In this document: positions 19,885-31,377 of the stretch, piece by piece
Position numbering within the stretch: position 1 is the stretch's first letter
Layout of the letters: each line of letters opens with the position of its first letter
Origin: Pseudogymnoascus destructans
Lineage: Eukaryota; Ascomycota; Leotiomycetes; Thelebolales; Thelebolaceae
Direction of reading: 5' to 3'
Assembly: GCF_001641265.1 (NCBI RefSeq)
Contig: NW_020167532.1
Location: 868,001-932,000 of the forward strand
Length of the DNA stretch: 64,000 nucleotides
Position numbers and translations under genes: made by a program
The notes under the pieces: generated by a model
Database searches by the model: none
Seen by the model: the letters and a program-made list of their open reading frames with translations, nothing else
What the model was told of the DNA's origin: nothing

Positions 19885-21120
19885 TTGTCATTGATCGATA
19901 CTGGTGCCACAGGTGGAAACTTCATTAATGCTGCTGATGCAGAAAGAATATGTGAAATCGAAGGGATAGCCCCAGTCGAACTTGTGAAGCCAAAACAAGT
20001 TGAAGGATTCAATAGAGAGGCTGCCCCTGCTATCACACATGCTATATATCCTCGACTACAAGTGGGAGAGCATGTGGAAAGCCTATGTCCATTATTTATC
20101 ACTTCGCTGGGAAAACATTCCATCATTCTCGGGACAGCTTGGATGAAGCAACATGGAGTTGTTCTCGATATGATCAATGATCAAGTCCTCTTCACTGGAG
20201 ATTATTGCAACCATTCTATACCAGGTCGAGCCCTCGAAACAGAGCCTATATCTAAAAGCGAAAGACAAAGGCCAAAGAAGAAAGCCAAAGAAATGCCTCC
20301 TCCAGAACCTGCTCCGAAAGTGGAAAAACCAAAACCTTGCACCATAGCAATGATTGGCGCAGCACCATTTCGAATGCTCATGAAGCAAAGAGGAGCTCAA
20401 GTCTTTGCTATATCAATGAAGGACATAATCGAGCACAAGAACAAGACCAAAACTGAAGAAATTGACTCTCGACTGATCCTTCCGAAGGAATTTCATGAAT
20501 TTTTGGATGTTTTTTCAAAAATGGCAAGAAGACAAGCTCGATGGGCTGAATTCCTCTCTCGATACAACTTCCAGATCATCTATAGGCCTGGGAAGCAAAA
20601 TGGAAAAGCAGATGCTTTGACTCGAAGGCCTGGTGACAGACCAGAAGGCAATGATGAGGATGATCGACAAAAGCAACAGCTTCAGGTGTTGCTACCACCT
20701 TCGAGGCTACATCCAGACATTCAGAAACTCAAAGAACAAGGCCAAACAGCTCAGCTAGCTCCAGTGGAAACTCATATCAGAGAAATGACAATTCTTGAGA
20801 AAATCCAAAAGTCTCAACTGGAAGACAAATTCTGCAAGGCTACACTACAGAAGCTTGAGAATGGTGATCGAACAAGCAAAGAGGTTGCATTGGCTTATTG
20901 CGAACTCAAAAACGGCATGCTAGAATATCAAAATCGAGTTTGGGTGCCAGAAACCATTCAGGTGGACTTGTTGAGAGAAGTTCATGAACAACCTTCTATG
21001 GGACATCCAGGAGCTGGAAAGATGCTGCGAGTCATGAAACAGCACTATTACTGGCCAAACATGGACAAAACAATAATTCGATATATCAATGGATTTCATG
21101 ACAGGATTACCACTCTGTGA
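19885..21120 (+). pseudogene. Gypsy pol: protease fused to the end of RNase H and start of integrase
   Basis: The 411-codon frame starts with an aspartic protease (SLIDTGATGGNFINAADAER, catalytic DTGA intact). It keeps the lead-in to reverse transcriptase (LPKEFHEFLDVFSK) and then jumps in frame to MARRQARWAEFLSRYNFQI, which is the end of RNase H. The whole reverse transcriptase and most of RNase H are therefore missing with no frame break. The frame goes on through RPGKQNGKADALTRR and the first half of the integrase zinc domain (..HEQPSMGHPGAGKMLRVM.., YYWPNMDKTIIRYIN) before it is lost at about 21090. Confidence 0.85.
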
Positions 21121-22086
21121 AGGGAACAATGCTATCTTGGTTGTTGCATGCAGGTTGACGAAAGAAAGACATTTCATTCCGTGTTTCGCTGGGCAAGAAG
21201 GGACTACTGCAGAAGCTACAGCACAGCTCTTACTTCGACATGTATGGAAGCACCATGGTCTACCAAACTCGATAATATCAGACAGAGGTCCTCAGTTCAT
21301 TGCAGAAGTCTGGAGTTTGCTCTGCAAAATTTGGAAAATTTCAGCTAAACTTTCAACTGCCTTCCACCCAGAAACAGATGGACAGACTGAGCGATTCAAT
21401 GCAGAGCTCGAACGCTACTTGTGAGCTCATGTGAACTATCTTCAAGACAATTGGGTTTCATACTTGTGCATGGCGGAGTTGCTGCCAACAGTTTGCCATC
21501 AGATGCAACCAAGACAAGTGCATTTTTTGCGAACAAGGGCTATGAACCAAGAATGAGCTTCGATACAGAGCAGCAAGCATATCACAAAGCCAAACAAGAG
21601 CACAAGAACATAGCTCAGACCATGGCAAAGGTTTGGGAGTTTCTGCAGGATGAAATCACGCTCTCGCAAGCAAAAATGGAACATTTCGCGAACAAGAAAA
21701 GGAAACCTGCACCACGCTATCAAGTGGGAGACAGAGTATGGCTTTCAACTCGAAATATAAAGACACAGAGGCCATCAAAGAAGCTAGACCACAAGCAAGT
21801 GGGACCTTTTGAAATTCTAGAGCGGATTGGGCAAGTTGCATATCGGCTCAAACTTCCAAACAGCATGAAGATTCATCCAGTATTTCATGCCAATCTATTA
21901 AGACTTGACTCGAATGATGCAATCGAAGGGCAGCAACAGGAGCCAGAGCCTCCAGTCATTGTCAATGGCGAAGAGGAGTGGGAAGTGGACGAAATCCTCG
22001 ACTCAAAAGTTATTCGAAAGAAGCTTTTCTACAAGGCAGCTTGGAAGAACTATCCACCAGATGTGTCGCGGTTCACCAAGGCATAG
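21089..22086 (+). pseudogene. Gypsy integrase core and truncated chromodomain
   Basis: The frame 21089-21424 gives the integrase core: DFMTGLPLCEGNNAILVV (first catalytic Asp), ISDRGPQFIAEVW (second Asp) and AFHPETDGQTERFNAELE (catalytic Glu). After a stop and frame change the frame 21421-22086 gives the C-terminal GPY region (..YQVGDRVWLSTRNIKT..) and the start of a chromodomain (EEEWEVDEILDSKVIRKKLF). The chromodomain stops at NYPPD, exactly where the inverted right arm begins. The 3' UTR, polypurine tract and true 3' LTR are absent. Confidence 0.8.
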
Positions 22087-22674
22087 GGCGCCAGTTGGGT
22101 ATTATGAATTAAACTCAATCTAGAGAAGAAAGGAAAGAGAAGAGGAGCACTCGAGCAGTGGCTCGATCTATATACAGCTATGTTGTTGTGGAGTGAATTC
22201 TCTTTAGCGATACCAGTTCTGAGAATTCACTCCACAACTGAAAACTTCGCTCCAACCCCGGAAAGCTCCCCACACCCCTGAACCCCCACTCGAGCTGCAA
22301 GGCGCACTTGATATCGTAACATTTAGCATAAATAGGATTGCCCTTTCCTTAAGAAAGGGCAAGCAGACAATACAGTAAATCGACTATCACATACTTCCAC
22401 GTCTTTTCCAAGCTTCCAAGCATTCATCTTGTTACTCCTTGTTTCTGAAAAGTCAGTGAGGTGTTAACCTCTGACTTACCCCTGAGTTCCCAGACTCAAC
22501 ATTTGTTGCAACTTGTCTGAACCACTTCACTACATCACACACCTGATTGCTGCGTTGTGGAATAGTCTAAGCTACAACCCTTTGGCTCTGTTTCCTAAGA
22601 CAGTGTGTTGTCTTAGTAAATTCATCCCTTCCTTGGGTGGCTAGATTCTCACATCTGGTGCACCCACCATTACA
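22064..22674 (-). repeat. Right inverted arm (258-bp LTR unit plus 353 bp of the 936-bp family)
   Basis: This is the reverse complement of 17484-18094. It comprises the Gypsy LTR-like unit (22064-22321) and then part of the outer repeat (22322-22674), which ends CCATTACA. It takes the place of the normal 3' end of the Gypsy element. Confidence 0.85.
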
Positions 22675-22740
22675 CAAGTCACTATACATATTTTGGCTTG
22701 TCACACCAACAACAAGAGCAATACTACTCAACGATTGCTA
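22675..22740 (+). repeat. Fragment of the 936-bp repeat family
   Basis: The sequence from caagtcactatacatatt to caacgattgct matches the segment about 70-140 bases from the start of the repeat unit (compare 2140-2210). Both its ends are missing. Confidence 0.6.
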
Positions 22741-23964
22741 AAACTCATGAGTTATAAGTCTCTAAAATGCATAGTCTATGATATAGCCATATAGATCTGC
22801 TTCATTAAAGCAGATCTATAATACTAGTCGTTTCTCTATCTTAGTAAGCCCCTTTCCTACCTTCCTTTTCCTTATGTCTTCATTTTCTCTAGCCCCTTCC
22901 TCATTATTATATACTAATTCTTCATAATTCTAAGGACTAAACTTAGAGAAGAGCTTAGTTTTGTTGAATTCAGATAGGAAATTAGAGAAGGTGAGGGGAA
23001 TAGGGACTACTAGTAGTGTGCTTTCTAGGTTAGATGTCTGTAGCTGATGCTATCTAAGGCTACTTGGAAAGCTAGATGAAGGAATAGGGTATATTTAGTA
23101 GATCTAGAATATTAACTAGAACATTAAATAAGGGGGATTCATACTAACTGTAATTATTATATATGATTGATGGAATTATCACCAACTTCATCTTTGTATG
23201 TTAGAACACAGTTTTACAGTTAATCTAATTCAATTTAACTAACTACTTATATGGATAGTAAGTAGCTGCTACACTATAGCAGCCACTATCCTAATTAGGC
23301 AATTATGATGCTAAGCCTACTAGGGTTTATATTTCCTACTACGGCTAGTTTTATGGGGCTGCTACAAAATGGAGCAGCGTTACAGCAAATCTAAATTGCT
23401 CTACTGTCAGCACGGCAAGCACCCGACCGACGTCCGCCGCGTCAACACCAAGACCTGCTATTTACGTAGTGGTTATATATAGACACCTGCGCATCTCGGT
23501 AGGCCAATATATGAATTGCGCCTCGATATGACATCCATCGCTGCTCCAGCTGTCTTCCATGTCTCTCAGATAGAAACAAGCCAATTACCCACTTCCGGAT
23601 ACTCAGTAGATTAGAACTCAACAAATTAACAGCCGCGTTATTTTTATTCCCCGTCTCTTGCCGCGTCAAGGGAGTCTTTAGAGTAAGGAACACCACAATA
23701 GACCACTAGACGGGTGAGAGTGGAAGCGCGGAAGTCCAAATTGGATTTGTACACACAGCCTTACTTACCCATCCCGCCCATCCCATCCACCCCCCATCCC
23801 AACTCCCCATCACACTAAGGCGCAGACCCAGAGGAGACATTCCACCGCCGAAACAAACCTATCCTCTTGATTGAAATTGCACCTAACGCTGGTGGGTACT
23901 TCACATTTGCAATTATACCCCTTTGAGCATCGTGTGCCGCGCGCCACGATTGTGCTAGTACCAG
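22741..23964. other. AT-rich boundary DNA, then promoter region of the Q-rich gene
   Basis: Positions 22741-23400 are AT-rich without coding signal. From about 23400 the composition becomes genic. The last 250 bases before the ATG at 23965 are pyrimidine-rich (cccatcccgcccatcccat...), as in fungal promoters and leaders. This is the edge between the transposon island and the gene block. Confidence 0.5.
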
Positions 23965-26804
23965 ATGCCCCTGGGATTCACTCGGCACAGTAATCGTTCG
24001 CAGCAGCTGGCTCCTCTCCCTCAGGTACTACCGCAACAACAACAGCTGCAACTCCCACCACAACTATCGCAAGCTGACCAGCTGCAGCAGCAACAACAGC
24101 AGCAGCAAGCTCATCTACAGCAGCAGCAACTTCTCCAGCAACAGCAGCTCCAACAGCTCCAACAGCAGCAGCAGCAGCAGCAGCAGCACATCCCGCAGCA
24201 ACCTCCCACCCCCCTCGCATCAGCGCCCGAGAACAAAGGTTATGACCCGGGCGTAGTCGCTCAGCCTCAACCACAACAAATTCAACAACAACAACAACAG
24301 CCATACCCCAACTCAGCCGACGACGTGGCCTCCTACCAAGCGCCCCCAGCGGATCAGCAAAGCGGCGGCAACGCGTATCATGAACTGACAGCCCACCCGA
24401 GCGCCGCGCCAACCCGATCCCGCTCCCACCGCTTCTCGACATCTTACCTGCATATCACCAGCCCGTCGGCGCAGCAGCAGCAGCAGCAAGTTTCCCCACA
24501 AAACAGCGGAGACCCTGCGTCCTTTGCTGCCCCTAGCGACACAGCTGCAAACGCAAAGGGCCCCGCGCCGGGCGAATTAAAGAAATCGTCTACCGCTGGA
24601 CCAGCCGCCCCTGTCCTGGTCCCGGAACCGCACAAGAAGTCGAAGTCTCGCAACTTCTTTGGCCAGTTCTCGTCAAAGTCGCATCGCGAGTCGAGTAGTA
24701 GTAGTAGCAGTCGCCAACAGCAGCAAGCCCCGCCCGCTGCGACGCTCAAGGGTCCTGCTGTCGGCCGCAAGATCTCTAGGAAGAATAGCGATTCGCTGCC
24801 CCAAACGCCGCAGCAGCAGCAGAATAATTCGGTTGAGAGACTACAGCAGCAGAACGGGTGGCAGCAGTCGAACCACAGCTCAAACAACTTACCATCGCCG
24901 CAAGAGCAGCAGCAAGACGACGGTCTAGACCCCTACCTGGTCCGGGACAAGGAGGCCAAGCACCAGGCCTCAGCGTATGATCCACGCCTCGGACTCACAG
25001 TTCGTGTAGTCGCAGACGGTCAAGGCCAAGTCGCGCCCCAGCAGTACCACCAGTTCCAGGAACAACAAGTCCACAGCCCGCAGCAATACAGCCCGCAACA
25101 GTATCAGCTAGCGCAGCAGCACAGCGCCCCTATTGTCGAAGACCCCTCGATAGACTACAGCAACCAGGCACTGCAGCAGCCCGGGCAATACCAGCAGCAG
25201 CACGCGCAGCAGCAGAGCCTCGGCAGCTTCGTCTCCAACCAGCAGTACCGCAACCCGGAGGTCATCTCGCAGCTCTCCCACGACTCCCCATTAGACCCAA
25301 ACGAGGAGCAGCGCCCGCCCTCCGTCCAGAGCTCCCAGGGCTATACCGCTCAGCAGCAGTACCCCTCTCGCACCGCCTCAGCCAACCAGGACCCACCGCG
25401 ACTAACGCACCAGTCCTCGTCTAACATCATGGCGCCCCCAGCCGCGCAAGGCTCGCAGAGCCGCAAGTCCACCGACAAGAGCTTGCAGCAGCAGGGTGAC
25501 AACCGCGCGCCGCCCCTGGGCTACACACAAGGAGGCCAGTTCCCGCCGCCAAATCAGACCCCAACTACCGCGCAGAGCCCGCTACCGCCTATCCCAAACC
25601 CCCAGCAACAGCAGCAGCAACAGCAGCCGCCGACTAACTACCGCAACTCGCAGCTACGCGGGGAGTACGGGCCCGACGGGCGCAGCACGCCGCCGTTGCA
25701 GGAGACCCGCGAGCCGACCGAGATGGATAGGCTGTGTAACTCCCCCCCACTACCACCCCTATCACATCCCTATCTAACAAACGTGACATAGTCACCAAGT
25801 ACAAGAAAGTCAAAGGCCTCTACTTCGACAAGCAAGCCCAAGTCGAGCAACTCCAAAACACCCTCGCCAACCAACGCCTCTCGCAATCCAAAACCTCCCT
25901 CGACGACAGCGAGTACATCACGCGCTTCCAGCGCCTCGACGGCGCCATCAAAGAAGTCGCCTTCTCCATCCGCAAAGACTGGAAAGCCCTCCCCCACTGG
26001 CTCGTCCCCTTCGTCAACCCCTCCGCCCTACAGACCGGGACCAAGGAAATGACCGCCGTCGGCCGCGCCACCATCGCGCGCTGGCTCAACGACGAGATCT
26101 TCGGAAAGTGCTTCCACCCCGCCCTCGACCTGGGGTTTTCCGCGGAATTGAAGCGGGTGGAGCAGAATGTCCGGTTCTTCGCGGCCCCGCCACCGAACCA
26201 GGATGAGGCTGATGCGCTGACGGCGAAGATCACGCAGTGGCGATTGACGACTATGGAGGGGCTCGCGTACCGGCTGAATTCTCCGCATGCGGCGCAGGCG
26301 AAGGCAGATTTCATACAGATGGCTGTTTCGAATCTGACGGCGCATTTGATGAATCACCTCCGTGATGCGGCGGACCACGGGTTCCAGGGGAACGCTACGA
26401 GTATCATCGAACTTGCTGTTGGGATCGCGAGTCATTTGCCGTGCGAGAGTAGGGATATCGCCATCTGCTACCCCCTCCCTGGGGACCTGGTAGCGCCGTA
26501 TATGAAGCTCGAACCCGCGCTCCCGCCGCTGGAGGTGGATTTCAAGGCTGAGGATGGGGAGGGGGGCAAAGAAGCTAAGGAGGAGGAAGGGGGGAAAGAG
26601 GGGAAGGGGAAGAAGGACGCAAAGGCGTTGAAGAAACTAGCTCCTGGCGCCGCTGCTGCTGCTGCTGCTGCTGCGGCGGCGGCAGCAGCAGCAGAGCCGG
26701 AGATCAAGGAGGGCGCGAATTGTATCCGGTTTGCGGGCTTTATGGGCGTGGAGGTTAGGGGGAGGCAGTGGTTGTATAACCCGCCTGTGTGGACGATTTC
26801 TTAG
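23965..26804 (+). CDS. Glutamine-rich protein with conserved C-terminal domain, function unknown
   Basis: I read join(23965..25735, 25792..26804), 927 aa. The 56-bp intron starts GTAACT and ends ATAG, has CTAAC as a branch point, and restores the frame exactly (..MDRLFTKYKKVKGLYFDK..). Residues 1-590 are disordered and very rich in Gln, Pro and Ser, with runs of up to about nine Gln. The C-terminal third is ordered and helical (..EYITRFQRLDGAIKEVAFSI.., ..WLNDEIFGKCFHPALDL.., ..SNLTAHLMNHLRDAADH..), then acidic-lysine and polyalanine tracts (about 13 Ala near 26650-26694) precede a short conserved end (NCIRFAGFMGVEVRGRQWLY). The layout, a disordered arm plus a coiled and helical domain, is familiar from filamentous-fungal proteins annotated only as hypothetical. 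I do not assign a function. The start is the first in-frame ATG after the pyrimidine-rich leader. Confidence 0.8.
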
Positions 26805-27049
26805 CTTTTTTAGCCTGTCTTTTTTTGTGTGTGTGTGACGGTTGTTTTAAGGGGTTGCTGCTGGCTGTCTATACGTAGATGGGACAATGGGGGGGGGTTA
26901 TATGAAAAGGGGGGAGTGGTATTTGGTGTAATATATGGAGGGTGGAGATACGCAAATATAAGACGAGAGGAGATAGTTTATACGAGGTTATGATCGCGTT
27001 CCTCTCCCCTTTCCCCCTCCCCCTTCCCCCCTTTTTCCCCTTCACGCCC
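26805..27049. other. Shared 3' region of two convergent genes
   Basis: The 3' ends of the Q-rich gene and the EFM4-type gene face each other here. The sequence is G-rich on the left and C-rich on the right, with a GT repeat at about 26826-26838. No other feature is visible. Confidence 0.4.
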
Positions 27050-27950
27050 TTATCCCTCCTCTCTTCTCCCCTCACACTCACACCCTCCTAAAATAACACG
27101 TACAAATACTCTGCCCCTCCCCCCCCCAAACCTAAACCTCCTATACTCCACCCGTCCCCCCCATTCCAACCCTCCCCCCTCAAACCACCCCCTCACCTCC
27201 CCCTCCGTCCAATTACAACTCGTCATCACCGCCCACCCCCCCTTCCTCACTACTTCCCTCACACGCTCTACATACCGCTTCCCCGCCTCCGGATCCCCCA
27301 TCAAGCTCACAGCGTCGAACGTCCCTTTGTCGAGTACCACATCCCAGCCATCTGCGTTGGGGCCGGAGAGCACCGCATCTGATGGAGAGGCGAGGATGTC
27401 CCATTCTACGAACTCTACTGCGCTGTCGACTAGGCCCCGCTCCGCTGCCACCGCGCGCGCGAAGGAGATGGAGGTAGCGCTGTAATCCGTGCCCATGATG
27501 CGGCCCTTGAACAACTTCCCCCCCTCCCCCTCCCCCTCCCCCTCCTCTTCTTCCTCATCACTATCCTCCCCCCTCACCCCCTCATCCCTCAATCTAAACA
27601 AAAGATGCCCATTCCCCGTCCCCAAATCCAAAAAACTGGCTGTCGCGGGGTCAAAACCCGTTAGGGACGAGGAGCGGAGGAGGGTGACCAGCTTGTCTTC
27701 GGCGGAGGAGTCGTCGAACCAGATTGTGCCTTCGTCGGTAGGGTCGGCGGCGTGGTTAGTGGATTCGCGGGTGTAGAGTGCGTCCCAGCTGGGGGGGTGG
27801 TTAGTTGGGGGATTATTTGGAAAGGAGGGGTGGGGTGCGAGGAGGGGCGGGGGAGAAGGAGGGGGGTGGAGGGGACGGGACGTACTATTCCTTCGTTCCC
27901 AGCTCAGAGGCCTCGAGTAGAGCGGGGGTAGCGGGCGTCTGGTCTGCCAT
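27050..27950 (-). CDS. EFM4: Protein-lysine N-methyltransferase, EFM4 (METTL10) family
   Basis: I read complement(join(27050..27788, 27886..27950)), 267 aa. Exon 1 encodes MADQTPATPALLEASELGTK and a 97-bp intron (GTACGT...CAG) interrupts a Tyr codon, giving the family signature LGTKEYWDALYTRE. A class I SAM-binding fold follows: motif I DLGTGNG at residues 76-82, ..GTDYSATSISFAR.., and WDVVLDKGTFDAVSLM, the D-K-G-T-F block of this family. EFM4/METTL10 enzymes trimethylate a lysine of translation elongation factor 1A in the cytosol. An acidic EEEEEGEGEGEGG insert near residue 100 is low-complexity. Length is close to yeast and human members. The two-exon model rests on the family match across the junction. 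Confidence 0.85.
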
Positions 27951-28525
27951 CTTTGGAAGCTGTGCTGGGGGGGGGTGAGGTCGTAGATGGGGTTTGGAGC
28001 TTTGGGTGGTGGGTTAATCAGATGGAGGGGGAAAATCGATAGGCAGAAACTACTAATACGGCAGGCGGTGAAGAGGGGGTAGTCTAACTGCTTTCGTATA
28101 GCTCGGTTTGGGGGGGACATGTCACACACACACAAGCGTCATTTCACGTGGCACTAGTAGGGGTGGCACATTTTTATGGCATCTCTCATTACAGTTCGTT
28201 CTATCATACAAGAATAAGGAGGCGGGAGGGGGGAGGCGTGCAATCGCGCCGCAAGCAAAAAGAACGGTTCTGGTATTGCTGCCTGTCTAAAAACAACAGC
28301 GAACGCAGCATCATCAACTAGGAAACATCAAACTGTCTGTCTCCCTCAAAGAGATGCCGTCCACATCATTTGTCATGCAAGCATTCTAGAAGAAACATCA
28401 CGTCACGAATTGTCATTATTTGAGTTCCCCCCTCTCTCCCTACAGCAAACCGCTCTCTCGATAAAAAGACGCTCTGCGCAAGCAGCTTTCCCCGGATTTA
28501 TGTCCACCCCCACGCCTTCCCTCAT
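27951..28525. other. Intergenic: EFM4 promoter and TPD3 3' UTR
   Basis: The region separates two minus-strand genes. It has G-rich and CA-repeat stretches (28122-28135) and no open frame with codon-like content. No RNA gene is apparent. Confidence 0.4.
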
Positions 28526-30666
28526 CTATTGCGTAATCTGCATCTCGTCTGAGGACACGGCGCTCGCGGCCGTCGTGGCGAAGTAGCGGACGTCGATGTC
28601 GTCGTCCTTCTGCAGCTTCTCGAGGTTGGGGAGGATGCGCTCTTGGATGGTCTCGAGGCCCTTGGGGGACGGGGTGGGGGACAGGCCGGACTTCTCGATG
28701 GAGTAGATGGTGCCTTCGTTGGGGAGACGCTTGAGGACGTCGATCAGTTGGCCGTAGGACTTTGCGACGTTGAAACGGATGTTGGGAATCTCGTCTTCGA
28801 CGAGCTTGTCCATCATGGGGAGGATGGATTCGGAGATGACGTCCAAGCTAACAACGGATGTCAGGGTCTGTTTGTAAAGGTTAGCTCGGTGCAGTGTTAG
28901 GTACATGATGTGAAACCTACAGAGATAGCAAAGCAAGTCGTCATGCGGTAAAGGTAGTTGGGGTGTGCGCCCATCGCCATAACCTTAGGAATGATAGCCT
29001 CATTTGCCCATTCGACGCCAAACACCTCGGTGAGCTTCTTGAGGTTGTGCGTGGCGGCTTCACGGATAGAGAAGACGGTGTCACCCAACCAGGCCATGCA
29101 CAGCGAGGAGAGTTGCTCATCGAAGAATTTCACGCCCAGCTGGCTAGCAAGGAGTGGGATATACTCAATGATGGCTAATCTGACGCGCCATTGCTTATCC
29201 TCCGCGAGCTGGACAATAGCTGGGAGGAGGGATTGCGAGAGGAGGTCGATGCCAATAACCTGGTTGACGAGTTCGAGCTTGGAGATGATGTGGAGGCGGA
29301 CGTCGGGGAATTCGTCCTTGAGCATTTGGAGGAACATGGGGAGAAGGTGGTCGATGGTCTCTTGCTTGCCAAGTATCGGAGCAAGGCCGCTGATCTGCGT
29401 GCCAAGGGCAGCACGGACGTGCTGAGAGCTGTCGGAGACCAAGTCCTCGATCGTAGCCATAATATCGTTAAGCAGGGTGGCCCTGTCTAACAGAAGACAA
29501 AATCCGGGGATTTGTCCTGCAATAGCAGTTCTAACCTCCGCCTCGCTGTCCTTCAGCAATTTAACAAATGCTGGAACAAGGTCCCTTGTAACAACCTCAT
29601 CATCTACTGCTTTCGCGATCTGTGTGAGGTTAGTAAACCGCCAAGGTTACATTTGTTAACTACGCCATACCTTCTCGAATCTATCCGCAACCATATATCG
29701 CACCCTCCAGCTCTTATCTTCGATGAGGCTCCTCAAAGAAGTCAAGAGAACTCCGTGGCTCGACTGCTGCTCTTTTGGCACCACTTCCGCAATTGCGATT
29801 AAAATCTCTACCGTCAATAACCTAACACTGTCCTGGTCGTCATTCGCGAGGTGCTGGAAAAGGGGTATCATTTCTTCGACAACAATCGTTGCAGGCATCT
29901 CCTTGACAAACTTTGACAGGTTGTTTGATGACTGTCTTCTCACCATCGGCGTCTCGTCGTGGACAAGAAGTCCAAACTGCTGGCGCAGTTGCTCCTGCAT
30001 CGGAGGCGATGCCTTCTTGTATGGAACATTATAGAGGCCGGTGGCGGAGATTTTTGATGTGAACCAGTCGGCCTTGGAAAGTCGGATCGTAAGTGGAATG
30101 AAGTACTCCTCGACCTGGTTTGGTGACAACTCCTCGCAAATCTTATTCAACGACTCCACTGCCTACGCGCATGTTTTAGCCACAGTTGTAATGTGTCGCA
30201 AAGGATTGCTTACCTTGTCACGGACAAGCGGTTCTTCGATCGCAGCAAGATTCTCGAGAGGTGAAAGTAGAACATGACCCCACTCTGGACCCCCAACGTA
30301 CTCCACGAAGTTCCCAAGCTCTGCGCTCAACGCCGTAAGAACCTCGTCCTCATCTTCTACGGACTCTGCAACCTAGAATCAGCACGTGTTCTGGCATTAT
30401 CATACCGTATACTGCACATACCATCTAAGAAGGGGATCAGCTCATCTCTTGTGCGTTCTGGGCCAAGCGCGAGAGCGATTGTCGATAGTCTATGGATTGC
30501 ATTCAATCGAAGCAAAACGTCGTCGTGCTATATGCATATGTTAACCATTTGCCCAGCTTGTCGCTCTACTGGCTTCTAAAAGGATGTTGTATCAACATAC
30601 CTTCAACTCGTCAATGAGCACAGCTATTGGGTAGAGCTCCTCCGTCTTATCTATGCCTTCGGCCAT
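28526..30666 (-). CDS. TPD3: Protein phosphatase 2A scaffold subunit A (PR65), HEAT-repeat protein
   Basis: Six exons: complement(join(28526..28867, 28921..29619, 29671..30162, 30214..30365, 30422..30527, 30601..30666)), 618 aa. The start gives MAEGIDKTEELYPIAVLIDE, the typical N-terminus of PR65. Tandem HEAT repeats fill the protein, for example ..VRRQSSNNLSKFVKEM.., ..VRLLTVEILIAIAEV.., ..VRLAIIEYIPLLASQLG.., ..IREAATHNLKKLTEVFG.. and ..IRFNVAKSYGQLIDVLK... The subunit holds the PP2A catalytic C subunit and exchanges regulatory B subunits, with roles in mitosis, septation and signalling. Length matches fungal members (about 590-635 aa). All introns are 50-75 bp and keep the frame. For exon 3 I used the acceptor TTGCAG because the nearer CTAG acceptor would break the frame. 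It is divergent from the PheRS gene. Confidence 0.93.
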
Positions 30667-31377
30667 GCTGAGAAGCTATTGAGGATCTAATGTGCCAAGT
30701 TGAAGACACCGGTAGTTGAGCTCGAGGCAGCTATTAAATCCGCTTTGGCTTCGAGTACGGTGGTGAGAGGCTCGGTCCTGATCGCGTGTCGGAGGCGGCT
30801 GCTCTCTGAAAGTGGGGTGATAGCAGACAATGTTGTTCTCTTCGTGGTTATATGGTGTAAAGGAAGAGTCTACACGCGTCAGCTTATATGCAAGCTATTG
30901 TCATATGGTCATGAGGTTCGGTGTAGATAGAGGCGGGGTCTTGGAATGTAATGATGACGGTGGGTTGGGGTTGTAGCCGCCCCCATATCAGGCCAGTGAG
31001 CCCTACACACAAAGCTGGTGCAGGGCGGCCAGAGGGATCACACGAACCTGTACAGCTTCGCCCAATTGTTGAGATGTTATATTCGACTATGCACAGGGTT
31101 GTCGTTTCTCGTTGGTATGCTTGGGCTGTATATTGAAGTCAAATATCCAGTGTACCTTATTATGTCTTAGCATGCGAATTAAAGGTGGAAGTTGGTGTGC
31201 ACGGACCGCTTAATTTTGACGACGTTCAGAGTTCGACATTGACTCAGCGCATGATAAAAAGAGCCAGAACGTGCCGGAGATAACCACAGGTGCGCCAACA
31301 ATTCTGTGCGCTCCTGGATATAAATTCGATCTTGCCGCTTTACATTCGAACATATAGGCTGATCACTTTCTGCAAAA
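30667..31377. promoter_or_regulatory. Divergent promoter region TPD3 / FRS1
   Basis: These 711 bp lie between two divergent housekeeping genes and hold no convincing frame. I recognise no specific factor site. The last 60 bases before 31378 contain a pyrimidine-rich stretch and end in tgcaaaa before the ATG. Confidence 0.4.

Larger units (their letters stand above)
17484..22674. mobile_element. Composite element: internally deleted Gypsy between 611-bp inverted arms
   Basis: The left arm 17484-18094 and right arm 22064-22674 are inverted copies of each other, equal in length and apparently identical except for two bases near the inner edge (AT against GC before GACA). Each arm consists of 353 bp of the TGTAATGG repeat family plus a 258-bp LTR-like unit starting TGTTACGATATC. 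Both arms share a private variant (gatgaatttac instead of gatgattttac), so one was copied from the other or they were homogenised. Normal LTR retrotransposons have direct, not inverted, terminal repeats. The interior codes for an incomplete Gypsy gag-pol. Confidence 0.85.

Noticed and set aside
17484..22674. A giant Starship-type or captain-driven element
   Set aside because: No tyrosine recombinase (DUF3435-type) frame is visible anywhere in the window.
24444..24887. Minus-strand cysteine-rich frame opposite the Q-rich gene
   Set aside because: It is the complement of CAG/CAA-rich coding sequence; the Cys codons are an artefact.
27489..27776. Plus-strand Ser/Pro-rich frame of 95 codons opposite EFM4
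   Set aside because: It is antisense to the SAM-binding domain and low in complexity.
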